64,000 nt of DNA, from assembly GCF_000235425.2 (NCBI RefSeq), contig NZ_KI912266.1:4177581-4241580 (forward strand), written 5' to 3'. Both the position numbers and the translations under genes were made by a program. Below, one piece after another: positions 16,648 to 25,692 of the stretch. The stretch's first letter is position 1, and each line of letters begins with the position of its first letter. The DNA is from Pseudofrankia saprophytica (GTDB lineage: Bacteria; Actinomycetota; Actinomycetes; Frankiales; Frankiaceae). The notes beneath the pieces were generated by a model, which did not search any database, was not told the DNA's origin, and saw only the letters and a list, made by a program, of their open reading frames with translations.

Positions 16648-17550
16648 ATGCCGAGCGGGGAGCATGAAGCGCCGATCGAGATACTGACGATGGGCCCGGA
16701 GGTGGTGACAAGGCTGCTGCCGAGGCTTGGGCACCCGGCCCCCGAGTTTCGGGACGTCGTCGAGCCGAGTACGGCGATGCGGATGATGGCGCCCCGCACG
16801 TACCACGCCGACGGGGCGCAGCTGTTCCGCCGTGCGGGCGGCCGCGCGGAGCTGGGTGTCGTGCTGGAGGTGCAGCGTCGCTGGGACCCCGAGAAGCAGT
16901 GGACCTGGCTGCTTTACGTGGCACATATGACGGTCAGACTGCGGGTCAGAACCGTACTGCTCGTCTACTGTTCTGACCCCGCGGTGGCCGAGCGTTACCG
17001 GAAGTTGTTCGACCCCGAGGACCGCTTCGTGCCTCTGCGGCCGATTATCTTCTCGCCCCTCGACGTACCGCGGGTCGTCGACGTCGACGACGCCAAGGCG
17101 GACCCGGCATTCGCGGTATTCTCGGTGATCTGCCACGGCCGGGACGCCGACGTCGACGAGATCTTCCCCGCCCTGGTGGCCGCGCTGGGAACGGTCAACC
17201 TCGAGACGGCAATCTCGTATGATGACATTGTCTGCGCCGGGCTGCCCCCGGACGCCCGGGCACGTTGGGAGGCATTCATGGTCAAGACCGTGGGCCACAG
17301 GTTCTACAGCGACCACTACCGCGCACTCGACGCGAAGTTGCGGGCGGAAGGCCGTGCGGAAGGCCGTGCGGAGGGTCGTGTGGAGGAGCGGAGGCGCTCG
17401 GTGCTGACTGGGCTTGCCGAGCGCGGCATGCTCGTTCCTGACGCCGTCCGTGAGCAGATCCTCGCCTGCGAGGATCTGGAGGTGCTCGACCTCTGGCATC
17501 GGCGTGCGTTCACCGCGGCCACCGTTGAGGCCGTCGTGCAGCCTCAGTAG
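16648..17550 (+). CDS. Rpn/PD-(D/E)XK nuclease-like protein
   Basis: A 300-residue protein of the type often annotated as a recombination-promoting nuclease or putative transposase relative. VLEVQRRWDPEKQWTW near residue 72 resembles the E-x-Q...K core of PD-(D/E)XK nucleases in this group. The C-terminal part carries RAEGRAEGRAEGR, the charged repeat common in Rpn-like proteins (12-bp DNA repeats near 17342-17380), followed by a short helical tail. ATG 16648 (MPSGEHEAPIEIL) is preferred because homologues I recall begin similarly; ATG 16594 is an alternative. Function in the cell is unproven. The codon bias is somewhat weaker than in its neighbours. Confidence 0.65.
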   Translation: MPSGEHEAPIEILTMGPEVVTRLLPRLGHPAPEFRDVVEPSTAMRMMAPRTYHADGAQLFRRAGGRAELGVVLEVQRRWDPEKQWTWLLYVAHMTVRLRVRTVLLVYCSDPAVAERYRKLFDPEDRFVPLRPIIFSPLDVPRVVDVDDAKADPAFAVFSVICHGRDADVDEIFPALVAALGTVNLETAISYDDIVCAGLPPDARARWEAFMVKTVGHRFYSDHYRALDAKLRAEGRAEGRAEGRVEERRRSVLTGLAERGMLVPDAVREQILACEDLEVLDLWHRRAFTAATVEAVVQPQ

Positions 17551-17622
17551 GCGGGTCGGCTATCAGCTGTGTCTGATGCCGCACCACGCCGGCATGGCCA
17601 GCCGGTCGGAATCCGGCGCCGC

Positions 17623-19389
17623 TCAGGTCAGCGGGGTGCGCAGGACCTCGTCGAGGCCTCCGGGTTCGCCGTCCGGCTCGGTCTTCTCCAGGAGCAGCGT
17701 CGCCGCGCGGCCATCGAGCAGGAGGGTGGCGAGCTGGCTGTCGAACCACGGCCCCTCGGTCACCGTCCAGCCGAACTCGGGCTTCTCGGCACCCAGCAGG
17801 CGGCCCAGCAGACGGGAGACGCCGGCCGAGACCCTGAGCCGGGACAGCGCGTCCATCCGCCGGATGCCCGGACCGAGCGGGTTGCGGAACGGCGAGCACA
17901 CCGCCTGCCAGACAGGGGACGCCGCGGCTCCGCCCGCCGGATGCGCCCGGGCCAGGTAGGCGTGGTGGACGTCGCCGGACAGGACGACCACGCTCGCCGG
18001 CGCCGGGCCGTGCCCGCCGGTGGCGACCGTGCACAGCAGCCGTGACATCTGCCGGAACGAGTGGCCGAACGCGGCCCAGTGCTCGAGGTCGAGGGCCTGC
18101 CGGGCGCGTTCGGCCCGGGCCGCCAGGACCCGCCCGAACCGGCCGGAGGCCACCCGCTCGCTGGCGGCCTCGACGTTGTGGATCATTGGCGTGAGCAGGT
18201 AGGGCACGGACGTGGCGAGCAGGAGATGGTCGACCTCGCCCGCGTGCCGGGTCTGGCCCTCGACCCAGGCCCACTCGGTGTCGCGCACCATCGCCCGCGT
18301 CCCGTCGGGGGCGACGACCCGGCCCAGCCGGGAGTCGATGACGACGAGCCGGGTGCGGCCCAGATCCCAGCGGTAGCTCCAGCGCGGCGCCGGAAGGCCC
18401 CCCGAGCTCCCGTCCCCGTCGGGGTCGTTCGCCGCCGGCGCGACGAGGTCCGCCATCTGGTCGGCCCGGCGGGCCACGGCGCGCAGCACACCTTCGCCGT
18501 CCACCCGGTCGAGGCCGTCGCCGCTGGTCGGCACCGTCACCGCGCGCCAGGTCGGGTCGGCGGCGCGGGCCTCGGGGCTCAGGTTGCCCACGTGCTGGTA
18601 GAGCCAGTAGGCCATGATCCCGCCGGTGACGCGGGTGTCCCACCACGGCTGGGCCTGGACCCAGGAACGCCAGGCGGCCGAGATGTTCCAGTCGTCCCGG
18701 ATGTCGTGGTCATCGGCGATCATCGCGGTCGGGACGGTCGACAGCAGCCAGCGGATCTCCGGCTGCGACCAGGCCTCCTGGTAGAGCCAGCAGTACTCGG
18801 TGAAGTCGGCGATCTCCTCGCCGGGCGGCGCGGTGACGTCGCGTCGCTCGCGGATGCGTTCGGCCGTCGTCGGCGACACGTGGTCGGCGTAGACCTGATC
18901 GCCGAGCAGCAGGAGCGCGTCCGGCCAGGTTCCTGGATCCGTCTCGGCCATGCGCAGCGCGAGCGCGTGCAGCGCGTCCGTGCCCAGCCCGAGCGGGTCG
19001 TCCGTGGAGTTGAGGGTGTACGGCTTCGCCTGCGGCGCCGTCACCCGGCAGGACCCGAACACCAGCCTGACCGGCCGGCCCTCGCCGACCGGCCGCAGCA
19101 GGCTCGGCGGCCCGGCCGTCCCGGGTTCGGGCCAGACGCGCACCGCCGGGCCGGGCGGCTCCCCGGCCGGAGTGAGCCACACCTCGTAGGGGTAGGCCCG
19201 ACCCGCCTCCAGCCCGTCCACCGTCACGAGCGCGAAATGGTGCCCGCCGACGGTGAAGGTCGGCGTGCTCGCCCTTGGAGCCTCCCCGGCCCGTACCTCG
19301 ACCTCGCAGGGGACATCGGTCTCCACCCACACGGACGCCCGGCTGGCGTCGGCATACCGGTGCAGGGGTCCGAGGAGAAGGCTGGTCAT
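17623..19389 (-). CDS. PhoD-like alkaline phosphatase/metallophosphoesterase
   Basis: A 588-residue protein. An N-terminal fibronectin-like strand domain (about residues 1-110) precedes a PhoD-type metallophosphatase core with VFGSCR, LLLGDQVYAD, MIADDHDIRDDW and VVLSGDVHHAY as metal-binding motifs. No signal peptide or Tat motif is visible at ATG 19389, so it appears cytoplasmic, unlike secreted PhoD. It lies 25 bp after an AlkB-like gene on the same strand and may be co-transcribed with it, possibly in the same SOS-controlled unit. Confidence 0.9.
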   Translation of the reverse strand: MTSLLLGPLHRYADASRASVWVETDVPCEVEVRAGEAPRASTPTFTVGGHHFALVTVDGLEAGRAYPYEVWLTPAGEPPGPAVRVWPEPGTAGPPSLLRPVGEGRPVRLVFGSCRVTAPQAKPYTLNSTDDPLGLGTDALHALALRMAETDPGTWPDALLLLGDQVYADHVSPTTAERIRERRDVTAPPGEEIADFTEYCWLYQEAWSQPEIRWLLSTVPTAMIADDHDIRDDWNISAAWRSWVQAQPWWDTRVTGGIMAYWLYQHVGNLSPEARAADPTWRAVTVPTSGDGLDRVDGEGVLRAVARRADQMADLVAPAANDPDGDGSSGGLPAPRWSYRWDLGRTRLVVIDSRLGRVVAPDGTRAMVRDTEWAWVEGQTRHAGEVDHLLLATSVPYLLTPMIHNVEAASERVASGRFGRVLAARAERARQALDLEHWAAFGHSFRQMSRLLCTVATGGHGPAPASVVVLSGDVHHAYLARAHPAGGAAASPVWQAVCSPFRNPLGPGIRRMDALSRLRVSAGVSRLLGRLLGAEKPEFGWTVTEGPWFDSQLATLLLDGRAATLLLEKTEPDGEPGGLDEVLRTPLT

Positions 19390-19414
19390 GGGGACGATGG
19401 TGCCCCTGGACCGG

Positions 19415-20254
19415 CTAGCGGACGCCGCGGGGGCGGAACTGGACGCTGATGCGGGGGCCGACGGGCCGAGCCGTCTTGGGGACGGCGTGCTCCCAGGTGC
19501 GCTGGCAGCTGCCGCCCATGACGAGCAGGTCGCCGTGGCCGAGCTCGTGCCGGATCGTCGTCGGGCCGCCGGCCCCGACGCTGCCGGCGTGCCCGCCCGC
19601 CGCGGCGTCAGCGCCGACGCGGCCATCGGCACCGGCGAGCGCGCCGCCTGGGTGGGTGGCCCGGCGGGGAGCGGCGGGACCGCCGGCGCGGGGGCGTAGC
19701 ACGAGGGCTCGGGGGGCGCCGAGGACCAGGATCGCGACCATCGTGTCCTCGGTGGCGCTACGGCCGGTCCGGTCGCCGTGCCAGGCGACGCTGTCGCGGC
19801 CGTCGCGGTAGAAGGCCAGCCCGACGGTCGCGAACGGCTCGCCGAGCTCGGCCGCGTAGTGCTCGTCGAGGGCCAGCCTGGCCGCGTCCAGCGCCGGGTC
19901 GGGAAGCGGTTCGCCCTCGCCGTAGAACCTGAGGAGCCGGGGTATGTCGACGGTTCGGTCATACATCGGCCGCCGCTCGGCCCGCCAGGGGACCTCGGCG
20001 CGCAGCCGCTCGAACAGCGAGTCCGCCCCCGCGATCCAGCGCCGCCGCACGTCGACCCACGCCCCGCCGGCGAGCCACTGCCGTCGAAGCCCGGCGCCCA
20101 GTGGTGCGTCCCGCACCGCCGATCCGGCGCCCCGCCCGCCTACGCCGGTGGGGCCGGTGTCGAGCGGGACAGCGTCGAGCGGGGCGGTACCGAGCAGGTC
20201 CGGGTCGAACAGATCCGTGTCGAGCAGTGATGCCTGGAATGGTGCTCCCACCAT
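19415..20254 (-). CDS. AlkB-like 2-oxoglutarate/Fe(II)-dependent dioxygenase
   Basis: A 279-residue protein of the AlkB superfamily. The iron ligands are visible as WHGDR (about residue 160) and WEHAVPKT (about 255), and the 2-oxoglutarate-binding Arg as GPRISVQFRPRG. YDRTVDIPRLLRFY and FATVGLAFYRDGRDSVAWH match the nucleotide-recognition region. An Ala/Gly-rich insertion (about residues 195-230) interrupts the core. Start ATG 20254 has AAGGTGA 4 bp upstream. A LexA-type box (20267-20282) lies 12 bp before the start, so this is probably a DNA-damage-inducible alkylation repair enzyme. Substrate preference cannot be read from sequence. Confidence 0.85.
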   Translation of the reverse strand: MVGAPFQASLLDTDLFDPDLLGTAPLDAVPLDTGPTGVGGRGAGSAVRDAPLGAGLRRQWLAGGAWVDVRRRWIAGADSLFERLRAEVPWRAERRPMYDRTVDIPRLLRFYGEGEPLPDPALDAARLALDEHYAAELGEPFATVGLAFYRDGRDSVAWHGDRTGRSATEDTMVAILVLGAPRALVLRPRAGGPAAPRRATHPGGALAGADGRVGADAAAGGHAGSVGAGGPTTIRHELGHGDLLVMGGSCQRTWEHAVPKTARPVGPRISVQFRPRGVR

Positions 20255-20266
20255 GAGATCACCTTA

Positions 20267-20282
20267 TCAAACAGGTGTTCGA
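20267..20282. promoter_or_regulatory. LexA-type SOS box upstream of the AlkB-like gene
   Basis: TCAAACAGGTGTTCGA matches the actinobacterial consensus TCGAAC-N4-GTTCGA with one mismatch. It ends 12 bp before the AlkB-like ATG on the minus strand. Confidence 0.75.
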
Positions 20283-20590
20283 AGAGCTTGGTGGACATGG
20301 CGGGTGCTCGGGAGACGCGCGCCGAGCTGGCGGCACTGGACAGCGCGGTGCCGAAGCTGCCCTGGCTGGAGATCGCCGAACGGGGCAAGAACAGGCCGGA
20401 CAGATCGTCACGCGGACGATCCTCGGACAGGCCGGTCATAACGCGAACGTGCCGGAGCCCTGCTGGCGCAGCCGGACATTTCGCAGTCGGGGTTTCCTAC
20501 CCAGGCTGTTCCTACGGTGTGCTAAAGCGGTGCAGCGCACCCGTGCGGTGTGGCTGTGGTCGGTGGATCGTGGCGTCCTATCCTGTCCGG
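20283..20590. other. region with a short coding-like stretch, no gene supported
   Basis: From 20298 to about 20400 the plus strand reads with coding-like codon bias (ATG GCG GGT GCT CGG GAG), then loses it; the next frame carries on briefly. I find no recognisable domain. It could be a decayed gene start; otherwise nothing is visible before the MetF-like start. Confidence 0.3.
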
Positions 20591-21397
20591 ATGCAGGAAT
20601 CCACGGCGGGTCACGAACGTCCGGTGCGCAGCTTCGAGCTGATCTGCGAGATCGAGCCGCCGACCCGGCCGGACCTGACCCACGCCCGCCACCAGATCGG
20701 CGTCCTGAGCCCCGTCACCGACGCGTTCCTGATCCCCGACAACCACATCGGACGCGCGACGGTGTCGAGCATCGCCGTCGCCCACGAGGTGCAGACGATG
20801 GGGGGACGCAGCATCGCCTGCGTGAACTCCCGCGACCGTAACCTGCTCGGCTTCCGCCGCGACCTGCTCACCGCCGCGGCCTACGGCGTCGAGGAATTCC
20901 TGTTCGTCCACGGCGACAAACCCACCGCCGGGAACCGGACCAGCGACCTGACCGTGCGCGCGATGATGGACGAGGCCCGCGCGGCCAGCGAGGATCCGGT
21001 CTTCGCGGACATGCCGGCGTTCCGGGTCGGCGCCGCGGCCGGCCTACGTCCACTGCCCACATGGAAACGAGCGGCCGACTTCCTGTTCGTACAGGTCAGC
21101 TACTCGGTGGACGCCCTGCTGCGCTGGCGCGACGCCCATCCGGTCGAACTGCCGATCTACGCCGGCGTCATGGTCCTCGCGAGCGCCGGGATGGCCCGCC
21201 GCCTCGCCGCGACCATCCCCGACATCGACATCCCCGACGACCTCGTCCAAGCAGTCGAACGGGACCAAGCGGCCGGGGTCGAAGCGGCCTGCGACCAGGT
21301 GCTACGGCTGCGCGACAGCGGCGCCTTCGCCGGTGTGCACCTCGTCCCGGTCAGCCGCTACCGCCAGGTCGCCACCCGACTTGAGGACCTTCTCTAA
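20591..21397 (+). CDS. methylenetetrahydrofolate reductase-like protein
   Basis: A 268-residue TIM-barrel protein. SFELICEIEPPTRPDLTHAR at the N-terminus matches the conserved first strand of MetF (E near residue 16), and ITYRNR-like and GD-containing strands (FVHGDKPTAGN, FRVGAAAG, LPIYAGVMVLASAGMARRL) follow in order. It is shorter than E. coli MetF (about 296 residues) and resembles the divergent actinobacterial class. ATG 20591 is used; the SD is weak. If active it would make 5-methyl-THF, the methyl donor of the MetH encoded at 29.7 kb. Its precise activity and cofactor are uncertain. Confidence 0.72.
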   Translation: MQESTAGHERPVRSFELICEIEPPTRPDLTHARHQIGVLSPVTDAFLIPDNHIGRATVSSIAVAHEVQTMGGRSIACVNSRDRNLLGFRRDLLTAAAYGVEEFLFVHGDKPTAGNRTSDLTVRAMMDEARAASEDPVFADMPAFRVGAAAGLRPLPTWKRAADFLFVQVSYSVDALLRWRDAHPVELPIYAGVMVLASAGMARRLAATIPDIDIPDDLVQAVERDQAAGVEAACDQVLRLRDSGAFAGVHLVPVSRYRQVATRLEDLL

Positions 21398-21502
21398 CCG
21401 CCCGGGCCGTTTCTCGCAGGTCCTGGTACCCCCTGCCGGATAGCGCGGCCGTAACTCCCCACTGAAAGCGGTCAGGGAGCGGTAGCGGGCGATCAGCGGA
21501 CC

Positions 21503-21765
21503 ATGGAACCTGTACTGGCCCCAGCGCCGGTGGAGATCCGTCTCGCGCGCGGCGACGATCTTCCGGCCGCCCTGGGTGTCTGGCAGGAAGCCAATACCGC
21601 CCGCGGACGACCTCCTGGCGCTCAGCGGGTCGCCAGAGTGCGGGCCAAGCTCGCCGCCCCCGATGGTCTCCTCCTCATCGCCGTGGCAGGCACGACAGTT
21701 CTCGGCATGGTTTTGGCGGAACCAGGCCGCGCTCAGGACGGCCGGGCGAGCTGGATCATGTGGAT
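21503..21765 (+). pseudogene. N-terminal fragment of a GNAT acetyltransferase
   Basis: The frame reads IRLARGDDLPAALGVWQEAN, then a strand pair LLLIAVAGTTVLGMVLAEPG, which is the first half of a GNAT fold. Homology-like sequence stops at about 21765. The acetyl-CoA-binding half is missing, and the aminoglycoside-kinase-like gene ends at this point on the other strand. It looks truncated by insertion or rearrangement. Confidence 0.65.
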
Positions 21766-22703
21766 AGGGCGTGTGCGATCTCCCAGGCGATCGCTTCGAA
21801 CTGGGTGTCGTGTTGGGCGTGGCCCCAGAGTGCGTCGTCGACGCTGCGGATGAAGGCCCAGGCGTGGGCTTTTGTCCGGTCGAGTCCGGTGGCTTCCACG
21901 AGGGTGTCGATCCTCTGGCGGACTGCCTGGGCGGGCTGGGGGCTGGCGGTGATGTCGTCCCAGCGGTTGCGTAGCAGCGGTAGCAGGTCGTATTCAGGGT
22001 TGCCGGTGAGCGGTTTGGGGTCGATGGCGTTCCAGGGCTGGCGGGTGCCGGCGAGCACGTTGGCGAAGTGAAAGTCGCCGTGTAGCAGGACCGGGGGTGT
22101 GGGGTCGTGCGAGAGGTGGCCGCAGGTCATGGTGGCGGCGTCGATGAGGCGGGCGGGTCCCGGTTCGCCGAGTCGGCGCCATTCGTGGGCGAGCGTGTGG
22201 TGCCACCGCTCGGCGGTCGCGGTGGTCGTCGGCAGGCCCGCCGGTGCAGGGACGTGCAGCTCGCGCAGGACCGACGCCGCGACGTCGAGCGCGCGGGCGA
22301 TCGGCTGTTCTTGCAGGGTCATGGAGGAGTCGAGGCGTTCGAGGAGCATGGCGCCTCGTCGGTGGTCGACAGCCAGAAGCAGGACCGCGCCGTGGCCCGC
22401 CCATGCCTGGAGTGCGGCTGGTTCGTGGCGGGTTTCCTCGTCGGGCCAGGAGACTTTCAGCGTGCAGTTTTCGCCGGTGTGCCGCCGGACGGGCAGCACA
22501 AGGGCGACCTGGCCGTGCATCGGGTCGCCGGCCGGCTCAAGGCGCCAATCTGTGAGCAGGTCGGCGACGAGGGCGGGAAGTTGTTCGAGCCAGCGGCGGC
22601 CCGCGTCGCCCTCGCGGGCGCTGTCAGCGCCGTGAAGGCTGGCGGTATGCGGGTCACGGCCTGAACTAAACCGGAGGTCGGTGTTGCGTCGGCGGGACGC
22701 CAC
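21756..22703 (-). CDS. aminoglycoside/streptomycin 6-kinase-like phosphotransferase
   Basis: A 315-residue kinase of the APH(6)/hydroxyurea-kinase family. LLHGDFHFANVL near residue 208 is the catalytic loop, and AIDPKPLTGNPEYDLLP near 228 the metal-binding segment with the family-specific DPK; LLRNRW follows. GTG 22703 overlaps the upstream gene end by 38 bp; this start fits the family length. It may phosphorylate an aminoglycoside or act in housekeeping; resistance is not shown. It sits among gene fragments, so acquisition by transfer is possible. Confidence 0.8.
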   Translation of the reverse strand: MASRRRNTDLRFSSGRDPHTASLHGADSAREGDAGRRWLEQLPALVADLLTDWRLEPAGDPMHGQVALVLPVRRHTGENCTLKVSWPDEETRHEPAALQAWAGHGAVLLLAVDHRRGAMLLERLDSSMTLQEQPIARALDVAASVLRELHVPAPAGLPTTTATAERWHHTLAHEWRRLGEPGPARLIDAATMTCGHLSHDPTPPVLLHGDFHFANVLAGTRQPWNAIDPKPLTGNPEYDLLPLLRNRWDDITASPQPAQAVRQRIDTLVEATGLDRTKAHAWAFIRSVDDALWGHAQHDTQFEAIAWEIAHALST

Positions 22704-23133
22704 CCTGATCGATCACGCGGCGAGCGCGCTGTGCGTAGGGCTCGAGTAGCGACGTGAGCTTGCGGTAGTGGTGCTTGTCCGGGAATCTGCGCTGATAGAC
22801 GGCTTGCTGGACGTCGAGGGTGAGCATCGTGTCGCCGCTGGTTCTGCGGTCTTCCTGGATGAGTGGTGACAGCTTGTAGTCACCTTCTGTGATCAGCATC
22901 CAGGTGGGCACGGAAGCGGTTCGCCGTTTTCGATCTCCCAAATGGATCTTGTGTGTCGAGTATCGGCGAGCGATGGGCCCGCGCCTGAGGTCGGCGGTCA
23001 GCTCTTCCCAGTCGTCTGCCGGGATGGTCCACGTCGCGAGGGCCTGCTGACGCTGCTCGTAGTTGATCAGGGTGGGAAGGCTGTCGAGTTCGTCCGTGAG
23101 AGGGTCGAGACGGTCGCGGATGGGCTCGGCCAT
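22666..23133 (-). CDS. hypothetical protein
   Basis: A 155-residue protein I do not recognise. It is soluble, charged and without signal peptide or membrane segments (MAEPIRDRLDPLTDELDSL at the start; IHLGDRKRRTASVPTWMLI in the middle). ATG 23133 begins the region with coding-type codon bias; the frame is open further upstream without such bias. It overlaps the kinase-like gene by 38 bp on the same strand, so the two are probably co-expressed. GC at third positions looks lower than in neighbouring genes. Confidence 0.6.
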   Translation of the reverse strand: MAEPIRDRLDPLTDELDSLPTLINYEQRQQALATWTIPADDWEELTADLRRGPIARRYSTHKIHLGDRKRRTASVPTWMLITEGDYKLSPLIQEDRRTSGDTMLTLDVQQAVYQRRFPDKHHYRKLTSLLEPYAQRARRVIDQGGVPPTQHRPPV

Positions 23134-23353
23134 GCCGCGAGACCACCGCGATAGCGGCGTCAGGCGGGGCCGGGCGGTCTCGGACTGTGCGGCAGGGTGT
23201 CGGGTATGCCCACTGATCTGCGTCAGCGGTGGAATCCCAACACACATCACCGTCGTCGATGCTCGCATCGTGGAGCACTCCGCGGCCGGGGAAGGCGCGA
23301 CATCTCGGCGAGGACTGGCAGCGTCGGCGACGTTCAACCGCAACCTGGATGCG

Positions 23354-24621
23354 TCAGGGAGCCGCGGGGGTCTCCCAGATCGTGCGCAGGGTGCGGTCGA
23401 GGGTGGCGTGCGTTTCCCAGTCCGCGCGGACGGCGCGGGTGAGCAGCTTCCGGGAGCTGACGAAGGGCAACTGGGCGAATACGAGACCCCAGACCCGTTC
23501 GCCTACCTGGCGGAGGATCTCCTCGGCTCCGAGACCCGCCAGCGCGCCCAGCGCGACGCCGAGCGGCCCGGACAGTCCGCCGGCGGTGGCGCCGCCACGG
23601 CGCCGAACGCGCGCGGCCCCACCTCGATGAGCATGGCCTTTGCGCCGCCGGAACCATCCTGTTCCACCCGTAGTTCCTGGGCCATCGCCGCCGCGAGCTT
23701 CCTGAGCTCGGCGAGCGCGTCGTCGTCGCCGGACAGAGCGTTCGCCCGGACCGTCCGGTACTCGCGTACTACCCGCCGGTCCCGCAGCTCCAGCGCTTTG
23801 TCGAGGACATCGGTGGGCCGGGTCCGGACAGGATCGACGTTCTGGACCAGCCAGGGCAGGAACGACGGCGTCCACGGCAGATCCCGGTCGCGCCACCCCT
23901 CGCCAGCGAGCTGGAAGCGTCGGCGCAGCTCGTCGAATATCGCGTCTTCGGCGTCGGACCGACCGCGCGGCGCTGCCAGGGCGCTTGCGGCGAAGAGCCT
24001 GCCGCGCTTCGCGGACATGACGTGCGGCGCGCCGGTCTGCTGTGCATAGGTGGAGAACAGGAGCGTACCCAGAAGGAACGAGGCGGCGACCCGCGCCGGT
24101 CCCGCGTACCGGTCAGCCAGGTCGCCGAGGCTCGGGTACCAGCTGTAGTCGATCCGGGACAGTTCCGGCGCCAGGTCGACGGCGAGCGGGGTGGGAAGAA
24201 GCTCGCCGTGCCCGCGGTCCGCCCGCTCCCGCAGGACGTCGAGCGCGGCCGACTTCGAGACCGTGTATGCCGCGAAGCCGACGTTGACCTGGTCGATGAT
24301 CGGGACCCGCCGGTTAACGACGTCGAACACCGGGTCTCCCCGGTCGAAGCCGCCGGGAAACGTCACTGCGTAGTTGAACGCGGGCAGGCGATCGTGCAGC
24401 ACCAGAAGGTCGAAGAAGGAGACGAGCCCGCCGAGGTCCCGGGAGACGTGTTCCCAGATCCAGTCTCCCTGCCCGCCCTGGAGGAAGAGCTCGCCGAGCC
24501 GGTAGATGAGCGGGTCCACGATCACCTCTGGCCGCAGCGCCGCCCAGTCCTCCGGGTTCGCGATCGTGTAATCGGCCACCAGCCCCGCCCCCGTCACCAC
24601 ATCTCGGGTCCTCGTGGGCAC
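23354..24621 (-). pseudogene. hypothetical protein gene with a frameshift
   Basis: The first 345 or so codons (24621 down to about 23595) read well in one frame (MPTRTRDVVTGAGLVADYTI at the start). The frame then turns into Arg/Pro-rich nonsense ending at 23503. A one-base shift in the GC repeat near 23576-23598 restores good codon bias and a natural ending (VWGLVFAQLPFVSSRKLL, stop at 23354). So the gene is either frameshifted or carries a sequencing error. The protein has no domain I recognise and no clear signal peptide. Confidence 0.6.
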
Positions 24622-24912
24622 TATCTCACCGGCCGATCGCCAGCAGTCCCGGTACCGCCGGGGCGGCGGGAGCTCCCGATGGGGGTCCGCAGACCCGCTG
24701 TGACCGGACGTGGAGGCACGACCAGCTATGCCTGTCGAGCGGGCGCATCATCTGCCGGGCATCCTCACCTTTGGCCGTCGCCGCGAGGCGCGGGTTGGTG
24801 TGCGGCAGGCTGGCTTGTTTTGTGGTTGACGGCGTCGATTCGAGATCACGTCGCCCGGGGCGCGCTTCAGATGACCTTCAGATTCGTCTGGCGCCCGACC
24901 TCAAGTCGCCGT
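24622..24912. other. intergenic region without visible features
   Basis: About 290 bp between two minus-strand genes. I see no gene, convincing promoter or repeat. Confidence 0.5.
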
Positions 24913-25362
24913 TCAGGTGGCGGTCGGTATGGTGCGGGCCTGCATGCCTTCGAGGTCTGGGTCGAGCCCCCAGGACAAGATCCGTCGCGGGTGGATCTGG
25001 ATGACCTCGCGGCTCAGCCACGTCTGGGGCGGGTCGATGTCCGTCAGCGCCTCGGCGGTGCCCCGAATCTCGACTCCCCGCACCTTCCACGGGTCGACCG
25101 AAGCGATGTCGTCGACAACCAGCGAGACGACGCCGGTCGCCGCGACATTGCGGAACTTCCGGGAGGCGCCGAGGTTGTAGCCGTAGATCTCGACGATGCC
25201 GTCCGGGCGGACCTGAAAGCCGACCGGCGAGTTCTGCGGGCTGCTGTCGGGCGCGACGGTGGCGAGCCGGCCAAGCCGCTGGCCGGCGAGGTAGCTCAGT
25301 TCGCGGTCGCTGAACACCTCGGAGCCAGGCGCGACGGCGGCGGGGACGTCGGTAGCGGTCAT
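24913..25362 (-). CDS. PPOX-class F420-dependent/pyridoxamine-oxidase-like protein
   Basis: A 149-residue split-barrel flavin-type protein. FSDRELSYLAGQRLGRLATV at the start and SPQNSPVGFQVRPDGIVEIY after it are the hallmark of the actinobacterial PPOX-class F420-dependent enzymes, which usually act on small electrophiles or haem/bilin compounds. SRKFRNV and VDDIASVDPWKVRGVEIRG complete the barrel. Length is typical. Whether it binds F420 or FMN cannot be decided here. Confidence 0.85.
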   Translation of the reverse strand: MTATDVPAAVAPGSEVFSDRELSYLAGQRLGRLATVAPDSSPQNSPVGFQVRPDGIVEIYGYNLGASRKFRNVAATGVVSLVVDDIASVDPWKVRGVEIRGTAEALTDIDPPQTWLSREVIQIHPRRILSWGLDPDLEGMQARTIPTAT

Positions 25363-25422
25363 AGGTCTTAGGTTGCAACCTCAACCGCACTTGAGGTCAA
25401 GCCGATCCGGACTCGCCGGGCG

Positions 25423-25540
25423 CCAGCGTCGACCAGCGTCTCCTTGATGTCGTCCTTGCAGATCCGGGGAAGGTCGAGGCACTGGCCAGCGTGGCCTTCC
25501 CGGCGGCAGGCGCGCCAGACGCGAAGATGATGAGTCGGTT
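25423..25540 (-). pseudogene. fragment of a P-loop AAA/adenylylate-type kinase
   Basis: On the minus strand one frame reads RLIIFASGAPAAGKATLASA (a P-loop), and a neighbouring frame reads DLPRICKDDIKETLVDAG directly after it. Together these are the first 50 or so residues of a small ATP-binding kinase, joined by a frameshift and then cut off. It does not continue downstream, where the PPOX promoter lies. It is a remnant. Confidence 0.6.
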
Positions 25541-25692
25541 GGCCGTAGTCCCAAGATCTTCTGCCGCGACGATGGAGACTCTGCGGGTGACGATCGAGAG
25601 TCTGCGCGCGGTCCCCGGCGTCCTCGACTATCGGACGGCTGTCGTCCCCTGGGCCAGATAGGAGATCCATCCGAGGCTGGTGCGTTCTGTAC

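Noticed and set aside
20288-20590. Upstream extension of the MetF-like gene
   Set aside because: The extension has mixed codon bias and Cys-rich nonsense; the conserved first MetF strand starts just after ATG 20591.
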